A stretch of DNA of 64,000 nt from Apoda limacodes (Eukaryota > Arthropoda > Insecta > Lepidoptera > Limacodidae). Shown here in pieces: positions 56,050 to 64,000 of the stretch; the first letter of the stretch is position 1, and each line of letters begins with the position of its first letter. The DNA is taken from positions 3,038,001-3,102,000 of the forward strand of contig OX291544.1 of the NCBI GenBank assembly GCA_946406115.1, written 5' to 3'. Under the pieces are notes generated by a model. The model did not search any database. It was not told where the DNA came from and worked only from the letters and a program-made list of their open reading frames with translations. Made by a program: the position numbers and the translations under genes.

Positions 56050-57828
56050 TCAGTCACCGAAAAATTGTTCCGTAACGATAGGTGACGTAGATTGGTTCAC
56101 GAGAGCACTAGGCACTGTTTTATTATCACTTTGCTCTGCTTTTGCACTTACACTAACACACTGGTTACTGAAACAAAACCGGTACGCTGCGTTGGTAAGG
56201 CCGGACGGGGCAGGCTCCCCTAAGCCAGCGCTGAGCACTGCCTCCAGGGCGGGCGGCACTGCGGACGCAGCTCGATACCGCCGCTGCAACTCCCACTGCT
56301 CCCACCAGCAAATAGATCATGACGTTATGGTGCACGTCGTGGTATGAAGCACCGTTCACAAATCCTATCTCTGACTTCATTTTACTGATTTTGGAACCTA
56401 TATCTTGTACTTCTCTTTCGTGACCACTGATTACCGATTCTGGCTCTAAAAACGATTTCGACAGGTTTTGGCGAAAAATATGGTTAATTGGTAGTATTTC
56501 CAATCTGTCAACATCTGCTTGTGTGGTCATATTGTTGGATTGTCTTTTCTGCGGAATAATGCATATATCGTCTCCTTCGATGATGCAATTGGAGCCAAGC
56601 ATCATCAGGCCGCTCTTGGTGAGACATTCGGAAGAGATTTGTTCTTCACATATGATGCTTATTGGCCGAGGGTGGCATAGTAAGAACAAATAAGTATTTA
56701 TACTATTTATTCGAGTCCATGAGTCATGGCAGGTTACAGACTTAGTCTCACACTGCTGTGTTTCTTGGTTTTTAAAACACAACCTTTCATCGGCTTTTAT
56801 TTGGAAAATTGGTTTTTGTAATGGTCATAGCTGCTTTGTAATATCAAAATGAACGCATTCTCGGAGATCTTCCTCTAATACAGGTGTATATGAATCCGTT
56901 CTGATAAGTTGATTGCAATGTAATCCGAAACTGGTAATAGGGTGACCATGTTGTTATTTTGGTCTTTCTTTGGTATTGAAATTATTTTATAGACATCGTA
57001 ATTATCTCTACTCACGAGAGGTATTCTTATCTCGAAAATAAAGTAGGTTCCAGTCATTTTCACTCTCACCTTCAATAAATGGTATATTTTTGGTAATTCA
57101 GTATGTACATTATCAATAGGTAAATTTAAATCTTTTGAAAAGTTTACCAGAAATAATATTTAATTCTTCCAACAGCTGATTTGGTTTCAAAAGATGAATG
57201 TTTAACTTTCCGTAATTTATTTTCGAAATGGTATCCAATAATAGATCCTGAATATTTTTTAAATTCGTTAATGAACTATTAGCAGCTATTGATGCCAGCT
57301 AAAATTCATTAGTACTTTCCACCTGGTCGAGTTGGTTCTTCACAGTGTTGGTTTCTTTTTGTAAATGATTCTCATTATTTTTATAAGATCAATGTCCCGT
57401 TTATATTGTTCGGCGAAATGGTCATCGAGTACACCGAACAAGGTGTGTGCAATATTACCCACTGCATTGATAAGACCGCGTCGCTGGCGTCTACGCTCGT
57501 GCTTGCCTGTCAACTGCAGACTCGCTAAAATATTGTTATATCGTACTACATTATAGCTGTGATTTAGCTGGATCAAGACTGATTCACAATAAACACGTGC
57601 GTTTGATTTGGTGCAAAGGTCGTCTATATGGTTTATATATTTTTGCAACAGTTTCGTCCCGAACCAGTACGGCTCTACATAGTAGTAGACTACTAATTTC
57701 CATTTATCTTGTAAAATGTGCACAGTAGATATTTTATCAAAGTAGAAACATTGTGAGTCATTGAAGTTCACGATCTTGTGAGAACATTGAATGGTAGGTA
57801 TACACAATGTAAACAATATAAGTACCAT
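56050..57828 (-). pseudogene. env: Envelope gene, baculovirus F / errantivirus env type, broken
   Basis: The first frame, 57828-57340, starts with a hydrophobic signal peptide (about residues 1-16) and carries near residue 112 an RRRQRR furin-type cleavage site. A fusion-peptide-like GLINAVGNIAHTLFGVLDD follows directly. This arrangement is shared by baculovirus F proteins and insect errantivirus Env. Later frames at 57075-56875 and 56782-56165 hold the cysteine-containing ectodomain and a membrane helix near VMIYLLVGAVGVAAAV. The frames do not join, so no full protein can be made. In family members the cleaved protein fuses membranes during entry. It lies downstream of integrase, where retroviral env genes sit. 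Such env genes are the exception in BEL elements. Confidence 0.8.
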
Positions 57829-57997
57829 GGTTATATAGTAGAATATGCCTTTTTTGTTTCCCCTCTTTGGTGTGGTAACTCGTAGTCGGCTTGGTGATTG
57901 GTTATATGATCTCTGGTCCCATTTGCTTGGTTTGTAATATGATTATTTTGGTTGTCTTCTTTTTTTGGTAATAAAGATATTTTGACGACTGGCCTTT
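57829..57997 (-). other. Pol-env junction
   Basis: A short frame (58031-57831) rich in Lys, Arg, Asn and Gln links the integrase end to env. No splice acceptor was defined. Confidence 0.35.
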
Positions 57998-59032
57998 TTA
58001 TAATTCTATTCTTGGTTTTGGTAGATACCACTCGGACGGGTCCATCCTTACCGGTGGTAGTTGGTCATTATGTATGATCTGTGTCGCTGCCACCTGAACC
58101 GGACATTGAGCTGGGTCAAATATTCTGTTCGCCATCTCTTCCAGATGTCTTGGTATCTTTTGAGTGAGCTGCCATCGTGTGCGTAAGTTCTTTTCAGTTT
58201 CCAAAATGGTTAACGTTGGTCCACCTGATAGGAAATGCGCTGGTGTAGGGTCATCTAGATCATCTGGATCTTCGCTCAGTGGGCATAAAAATCTAGAATT
58301 AAGACAGCCCTCTAACTGATCCAATAACGTGGAGAACTTTTCATACGTCAACCTTTGCTCTCCTATCACTCGTTTTAGGTGATATTTGAGTATTTTTACT
58401 GCCGCTTCCCAAAGACCGCCTGCACTAGGCCATGAAGGAGCATTAAAGTACCATGCTATTTGCATATTTGCATATATGTATTGTATTTATAAATCTGATC
58501 GTCGAATATTGAATGAAGATTTACTATCCCTTCCTGTAGCAGTCTAATTGTTTTTACAAAGTTGGTCCTGTTGTCACTGTAGATGTGACCCGGAGCTCCT
58601 CTTCTAGCAGTGAGTCTACAAAGAGCTGCTATGAACGCTGAGGCGGTTAGGTCGGACACCAGCTCCAAATGAACGGCCTTGGATGCCATGCAGATGAATA
58701 CGGCTATGTATACCTCACGCCTCGACCCTTGGCTGACTTGACCTCTACATAACCTGTAAAATCTATCCCCGTTTGGTGGAAAGGTCTACTCATGTTTGTT
58801 CTGGCCTCTGGTAAGTCAATTAGCTGGTTATGTTTGGTGGATTGTATCTCCTGCGAACACTACACTTTCTAAGTCTTTTCTTGACTGCGTTGTTTCCGCC
58901 TACAATCCAATATTGTTGCCGTAGCCAAGCTAAAGTTAGGCGTGCGCCTCTGTGGAAAGTCATTCTGTGCGCATGGTCAATAAGCATCTCGGTTAACTTA
59001 TGGTTGTGTGGTAAAATTGAAGGGTGTTTCAT
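57998..59032 (-). pseudogene. pol: BEL/Pao integrase, broken
   Basis: Three frames. 59032-58820 is the H2C2 zinc-binding region (HPSILPHNHKLTEMLI, FHRGARLTLAWLRQQYWIVG) in which the last cysteine of the CxxC pair is replaced (RKCSVRRRY). 58689-58456 has the catalytic core part MASKAVHLELVSDLTASAFI and the aspartate of YSDNRTNF. 58465-57998 has WYFNAPSWPSAGGLWEAAVK with the catalytic glutamate, KYHLKRVIGEQRLTYEKFST, NSRFLCPL and HFLSGGP. Frames break near 58800 and 58460. The integrase inserts element DNA into the chromosome; this one cannot, because of the frame breaks and the lost zinc ligand. Confidence 0.88.
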
Positions 59033-59497
59033 ATTATTATGTACGCTAGCTGTTTTAATTCGCCCACCGACTCTTAAAATACCCTGGTTATCAATAAATG
59101 GTTGTAATTTTTGTAAATTGGCTTTTGGGTTAGGTTGGTTATGTTTTTTAATATAGATTATTTCATCTGTAAATTCTGCACATACTTAATTAATAAATTT
59201 CTTACCTTTCGTAGTTCTGATATAGTTAAATATGTAGGTTTATTTCGCAATTGTGCTGTCACGCGCTGGCGTAACTTGCAGTGTTGTGATTGCAACATTT
59301 GTTTGAATTGGATTTTTTACCTCTTCGTTTGTCTTATAGCAAACTTATTTCCAGGTATCCTCGTTAAATGGTAACAACCAGGCTGGACCGTGCCACCAAA
59401 TATTGTGTTGGACTAATTTTTCAGCAGTAATTCCACGTGACGGGCTGTCGGCGGGGTTGTCGGAGGACTGGACATAGCGCCATCCTGGTGGCATTTC
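59033..59497 (-). other. BEL pol linker between RNase H and integrase, decayed
   Basis: Expected to encode the RNase H end and integrase start, but only stop-ridden frames are present. Confidence 0.4.
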
Positions 59498-60660
59498 TTA
59501 TACAACTTGTTTAACCCTATTCGCGATGAACGGTTTCCAACAGCTAGGGTCTCCGTTCAGCCAAACTAGTACTGCTGTAGAATCTGACCAACCGAAAATA
59601 TTTATATTGAAATCAGTTAGGCATTGACGTATGGTTTTCATTAGTCGTGATAGCAAAACAGCACCACATAATTCTAATCTTGGTAGTGAAGTGGTTTTCC
59701 TTGCCGGAACTAACCTTGATTTTGACGCTACTATCACGACTGATGGTTTATGTTGGTGACTATTGTTGACCCTTTAATAAATAACGCAGGCATAGGCTTT
59801 CTCAGAGGAGTAACTTATTTTTTTCATATGTAAGTGATAGAATTGCCACTGCAATCCTTTGGTTGATTCTTGGTGTTTGAAGTTGAATGTCTGGTTGTGC
59901 ATCTCTTCTGTGTTCTGTTCATCAAAAATTTCTGGTTTATTTGAGCACCATTTTCTGAGGTTAAATCCACTCCTGCTCATAAGAGCTATTAAATATGATT
60001 TTAATTTTTTCGCGGATTCAAGGTCATGGTGACCGTGTAGAAGGTCATACATATCAAAGCTTGTGTCGACTACTTTTGCTGCTTCAGTAAATAAATGGGC
60101 TTCGATCTTAGCAAGCTTTTTAGCGTCATCATTACTAAAAATGGTGCAGCCTTGGTGCCGTATGTGACGGTGGCTAATTGGTATTCCTTTAATGGTTGTT
60201 TTGGATGCTCACAATTGTTTGTAGAGGCTGATCATCTCCGTGAACGACAATTTGACAATTTTTTCCGTGTCACTGATAAGTGCTATCTATGCTATATGAT
60301 AAATATGCATATTTTCTCCAGCTGATGATAAGAGATATCAAATCCTTTTGTAGATTTGGTCCGCTATACATTAAAGCGTTTAAGGAATATCCAGTCGATG
60401 TTTTCGCTGACGCATTAAAAACGACCCTAGTCACCGAGGTTGATGACTCATCGCGCGTGACACAATGATGAGATAAATATGATTCCGATGTCCGCTTACC
60501 GGTGCACTCGGTCATTTGTTGCAAAAACTTATACTCATTAATAAATTGTTTATAATTGTCTGCAATAACTTTAGTTTTTGGTAAAAAAAAATTCCAACTG
60601 ACTAAATTGGGCAATGGTCTTGGTTTAAGACTCTCCCAATTGTTCTCTGAAATCTGGTTT
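59498..60660 (-). pseudogene. pol: BEL/Pao reverse transcriptase and RNase H region, broken
   Basis: 60614-60270: VVFNASAKTSTGYSLNALMY and GPNLQKDL (family RVVFDASAKTxxGxSLNxxL). Near 60180-60090: QLATVTYGTKAAPFLVMMTL. 60052-59774: MYDLLHGHHDLESAKKLKSY and SGFNLRKWCSN; the YVDDLLTG box is altered, reading FDMYDLLHG, so a catalytic Asp is replaced. 59737-59498: TTSLPRLELCGAVLLSRLMK and GWSDSTAVLVWLNGD (RNase H-like part with WSDS). Frames are broken at several points. It would have copied the element's RNA into DNA; clearly inactive. Confidence 0.88.
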
Positions 60661-60756
60661 CATTGGTAATCTAACTACGTAACGTCCATTTGGTAAGCAT
60701 TTTGTTTGCAACTGGTATTGTTGTATACATTGGTAATTATCACTAGACATATTTAT

Positions 60757-61290
60757 CTAGTTGTCTGATAAATCCTCTATTTCCCAAAATCTTTGAATAT
60801 CTTTTAGATCATCTATGACTACATTACAGAAAGTTTCCGGTTGCACCGTACCGCTTAAGATCCAACCGAGCTCTGTTTGTTGCGCAATTGGTTGGGAGTA
60901 GGATTTACGAATAAAACCTGGTAGTATGATCAACTCATATACTTTTACACTTAGTATAAGATCTACTGGTCTACTTCTATAGAATTCAGGGTTCACTAGC
61001 GGTAATCTATCTAAGTGCGGCCATGATGGTTTAGCGAACGACTGATTAGGCAAATTGCTGACGACATGCTTCATAACGTATGCTTCAGTACTGCAGGTAA
61101 AACAGTTGTGTAAAGACGATATGGTAACTTTTATGACTCCCTCGCTATTATTAGCCTTAGCTCCAACTCCTACCACCACACAATTACTCTTCACACGTGA
61201 AAGTCTTAATATTTGCGCTGCATTTTCCGTGATGAGCGATGACTTTGCACACTGGTCGATAAGACCTAATATTAATTTTTGCCGTAGCTA
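60757..61290 (-). pseudogene. pol: BEL/Pao aspartic protease region, broken
   Basis: The frame 61194-60757 continues one that starts further up with LGLIDQCAKSSLITENAAQ, equivalent to the family's LLDxGSxxSFI active-site segment, here DQC. It continues VVVGVGAKANNSEGVIKVTI, NLPNQSFAKPSWPHLDRLPL, VDLILSVKVYELIILPGFIR and QQTELGWILSGTV, the usual path to the RT (family LGADxxxxIL and TxLGWILSG). A frameshift separates it from the zinc-knuckle frame upstream. Confidence 0.8.
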
Positions 61291-62804
61291 GCAACTTTGG
61301 TATGGTATGTGAAATTTCAGTAGAAAGGCAAATATTAGATCTCGCTTTATCTTGGTTTTTGTCTTGACGTGGAGTCGACGATAAATTCGTCATATAAGCA
61401 TTGTACAACAGTGTGTTAAGAACCCTGTAACAAAATCTACAACGTTTTTGGGAATTGCAATCTTTACCTAAATGAATAATCAAACATTTTTTACATAAAC
61501 TATTATTTTCGATTATTTTGCGTCGATTATCTGAAAATGTCTTACATTGAAATAATACATGTTGGTTCTTGCACAGTATGCATTTCTGTTGTGGTCAACG
61601 AATGATTTTTATCTGGGTTGGTTTCAAGAAAGTCTGGAAATTCGCTTATAGTGGGCGCGTCTCTAATGTTTTGTAATGACTCAATATAATTATGGTGGGT
61701 ATCAGCATCTCAATTTTGGGCTAGGATATATACGATGAGCGGATCTCAATTGATTGTGTCCACCCCCATTGCTTTAATAGCGTTAAGACACTCGATGGTG
61801 GTGTCATGAAACTTTTTTATAAGCGCAGCAGATTGCTGTTGCCCGTTAGGTATGGTTAAAATGTATTAATGTGAGAGTTGAGAATCAGTCTTATGTGGTG
61901 GTATCTATGGTTTGAAATTTCCCAACAAACTTGACAATTGTCAGAACTAATACGCAAATGTTGGATTCATTTTTCTGCCTCACTTCTCAATTTGCCTTTT
62001 AAAATTTGCATTTTTTGCGCATTTGGTAATGAATAATAATTGTATATGGTTTCGCACAACAGATCTTTAAATGATATCCACTGTTGGTAATTACCGCTAA
62101 ACGTTGGTATGTCTACTTGCGGCGTAGATTTTTCTTTGTATAAAAAAGACCTCATCATACTGTTCACGGCCTTTTTTAAGCTGTTGTATTTTTTCTCATA
62201 CTCATTGAAGGTCTGCTGGTATTCCTTATTATCTAAAAGACTTGCACTGTCGATTTCCCAGTGTAAGAAATCGATGGTTGTCGACCTAGACTGAATATTT
62301 CTTAAAATATCTTCAAACTCCCACCGCTCAGATAAAGTTTCTAAATCGACAGTTTTCATGGTACGTACTAGAGCTCTAAAATTGCTTTTCTGTTAACACA
62401 ACATTTTTTGCTACTCTACTAGAATTGCCTTGAGTTGTTAATTTGGTCGTAATTGAATGAGACGTACTGGCCTGGGTTGAAGGGTTATTTTCCTGCGCCT
62501 GTCGATCGGAAAGTTGCGATAATGGTGTCGCAGGTTTCAGCAATGGTTAAGATGGTTCAGCGGTCACATATCTTTTGATAACATTTTTTATTTCGATATA
62601 AAATTCCTGTGCTTTTTGGTAATAATTTTCACTAAAATATTTATGGTTTGGATTTTCAAATTCCGCACATAGTCTGGTGTGATTAGTTTAGAATTCGTTC
62701 CAATAGGCATTTAGAGTATTGAGACGTTTTTCCAGATAAGCTGGCGTCTTGCGCTCCAGCCCATCCTTTTTAAAATTAACTGAAAGAGTGTCCATCGCCG
62801 ACAT
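61200..62804 (-). pseudogene. gag: BEL/Pao gag, broken
   Basis: The start ATG is at 62804 (MSAMDTLSVNFKKDGLERKT, then YLEKRLNTLNAYWNEF), with a stop soon after. 62359-61967 holds the DUF1759-type core: FLHWEIDSASLLD, KSTPQVDIPTFSGNYQQWIS and LPNAQKMQILKGKLRSEAEK. Near 61740-61630 a frame reads NYIESLQNIRDAPTISEFPD. 61483-61184 contains a zinc-knuckle-like CNSQKRCRFCYRVLNTLLYN. Gag would package the RNA into particles. Stops and frameshifts throughout. Confidence 0.85.
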
Positions 62805-62879
62805 TATTTGTTCCTAAGTTGCTATAAAAACTTCCATGGTCAATATGCTAGAAATGGTTAGGAAAGAGAAAAAGGAAAG

Positions 62880-63375
62880 ATCTTACTTTTAGCTGACGTT
62901 TGGTAGCCTGGTAGCCCTAAGATCCCTGTTGGTTATTGGTTGACGTTTCAAGACTGGCGTATGGTAGCCCGGTAGTCCTGAGGTCCCCTTCGATTTTTGG
63001 TTGACGTTTCAAGACTGGCGTCTGGTAGCCTGGTAGTACTGAGGTCCCCGTTGATTGTGATTTCGTAGGATTGGTGACCCATTTGGTTACTGGTAATGGT
63101 TCTGCTTACGTCGACGTTTTGAGACTGGCGCTTGGTAGCCTGGTAATCCCGAGATCCTGGTTAATTGCCCGTCTGTTGGATTTTCGACCTACTTGGTAAC
63201 TGGTAATAGTTAAAAACTGGTCTAATTGGTCACTTAGTTACTGGTAATTTTCGAAAAAATGGTAAGATTGGACACCCACTTGGTCACTGGTTATGGTTAA
63301 AATTGATAATGGTCAACTGGTAATAGTTAAATTGGTAATGGTTCTGGTTATGGTACTGGTTAGTTCCGTCGTAGG
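62880..63375. repeat. Tandem repeats in the BEL leader
   Basis: Four degenerate copies containing TTGACGTTTCAAGACTGGCG, TGGTAGCCxGGTAGTxCTGA and GGTCCCC lie near 62890, 62945, 63003 and 63113. A second set of short GGTAATGGTTA / GGTCACTGGT units fills 63190-63375. They lie between the 5' LTR and gag, where packaging signals normally are. Confidence 0.75.
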
Positions 63376-63429
63376 CCGGTTTCACTGCCACGTACTCAGA
63401 ATTCACTCGCGCAGGTCCTGCCTCACGAC

Positions 63430-63447
63430 TTAAGACTCGAAGAACCA
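63430..63447 (-). other. Candidate primer-binding site of the BEL element
   Basis: Three bases inside the 5' LTR the minus strand reads TGGTTCTTCGAGTCTT; TGG is the expected complement of a tRNA CCA end. The matching tRNA was not identified. Confidence 0.5.
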
Positions 63448-63450
63448 CTA

Positions 63451-63670
63451 TGTATGGTTTGGTATCGTACAGAAGATTATATATGTATGGTTTATAAATA
63501 AAAATAAGATTAAGCACAAAAGTCTGGTTTATTGACTTAAATTATATAAGTAATGGAATGGTATGGTAAATGGTGATCAGCACACGCGGACCGCTTGGTG
63601 ATCGAACATGTACTGGTTAATGAAAATTAACTACAATATTTATAATTGGCGCGTGTCGGCGTAAAGTACA
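63451..63670 (-). repeat. BEL element 5' LTR
   Basis: 220 bp, on the plus strand TGTATGGTTTGGTATCGTAC to GTAAAGTACA. It lacks 39 bp present at the outer end of the other LTR, between TGTAC and TTTACGCC (minus-strand reading). Confidence 0.88.
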
Positions 63671-64000
63671 CACACCATACTCGAAACGTTAGAAAGCTTA
63701 TAATGGTACACTACAGCCAAAATAAATCATGTAAACACACACATGTAATGGGACTGACAATTTATAAAGTTAAAGTATTTAAAAAGTTATAGGTTTTAAC
63801 TTTAATAAGGCTCAATGGTTGTAATTGTTAAAATATAATGACGCTACGAAATTCGTGCCGAGTTGAACACAGATAAGTCCGAATACGTCATCGCTTATCT
63901 GTACCGAACAGGTTTTATATTTGTCTAATCATCCTATTTTCGTTAAATCATACGTAAGTTAGTGTACGTCCTCTTTGTACCCTACTTAGACTGTTAGGTT
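63671..64000. other. Right flank of the BEL element, no feature
   Basis: Starts with the CACAC target duplication, then AT-rich sequence without a recognisable gene. Confidence 0.5.

Larger units (their letters stand above)
55672..63670 (-). mobile_element. BEL/Pao LTR retrotransposon with env, full-length but dead (7,999 bp)
   Basis: Antisense element with 3' LTR 55672-55930, 5' LTR 63451-63670 and CACAC target duplication (55667-55671 and 63671-63675). Minus-strand order: leader, gag, protease, RT/RNase H, integrase, env, purine tract, LTR. That order and the domain types (DUF1759-like gag, A17-type protease/RT region, H2C2 integrase) are those of BEL/Pao. Every gene has stops or frameshifts. 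The LTRs differ at about 15 of 216 aligned positions plus a 39 bp length difference, so the insertion is old. An env gene makes it an endogenous-retrovirus-like element. Confidence 0.9.

Noticed and set aside
57365..57556. Plus-strand frame of 63 codons opposite env
   Set aside because: Shadow of the antisense env frame that contains the cleavage site.
1..64000. CRISPR arrays, prokaryotic operons or toxin-antitoxin systems
   Set aside because: None present; the repeats found are minisatellites, microsatellites and transposon pieces, and the gene structure is eukaryotic.

Overview
The window looks like a piece of a lepidopteran (moth or butterfly) genome. It is AT-rich, has no bacterial gene layout, and is dominated by transposon remains. 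Several dispersed repeats are of kinds I recognise as typical of Lepidoptera: elements ending in AGGGTTCCGTAC / GTACGGAACCCT, LINE 3' tails containing GTTTCTTGCCGGATTCTTC, and LINE 3' UTRs containing ACCATCAGGCGG before poly(A). I could not run a search, so every family name rests on motifs read by eye.

Layout. 1-1545 is a decayed antisense non-LTR retrotransposon, split by a Ty1/copia RT scrap that lies between two copies of a ~250 bp piece of the LINE. 1657-1951 is a long imperfect inverted repeat, and 2300-3520 a noncoding repeat field. 3708-6190 is a wrecked Gypsy element. 7081-7473 is a dispersed repeat. 7573-34140 is the main structural feature: two head-to-tail copies of a 13,284 bp unit, with ten substitutions and no length difference noticed between them. 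Each unit holds two inverted copies of one LINE family around a P-element-like transposase pseudogene, then AT repeats, a second LINE family, a LINE tail, a hexanucleotide repeat and a 59 bp palindrome.

The only convincing host gene is a DEG/ENaC (pickpocket-type) sodium channel gene on the minus strand. Three exons with matching splice phases lie at 40384-40657, 35400-35456 and 34545-34662. A possible fourth exon lies inside the duplicated unit and would therefore be present twice. The first and last parts of the channel were not found. The intron between the first two exons carries a LINE with endonuclease and RT, a dispersed repeat, a Tc1-like transposase relic and a tRNA-like SINE.

From 41 to 55 kb there follow a GC-rich island of unknown nature, a broken hAT transposase, a lone Gypsy-type LTR, a well-preserved 5'-truncated LINE (open frame of about 670 codons) inserted into a 59 bp minisatellite with an ATTG target duplication, tandem copies of a dispersed repeat, and two more LINE remnants, one nested in the other. 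55672-63670 is a complete but inactivated antisense BEL/Pao LTR retrotransposon with LTRs, a CACAC target duplication, gag, protease, RT/RNase H, integrase and an added env gene of the baculovirus F / errantivirus type.

I found no CRISPR array, operon or bacterial system. The points most worth following up are the young tandem duplication beside or within the channel gene, the env-bearing BEL element, and the LINE-in-minisatellite insertion.
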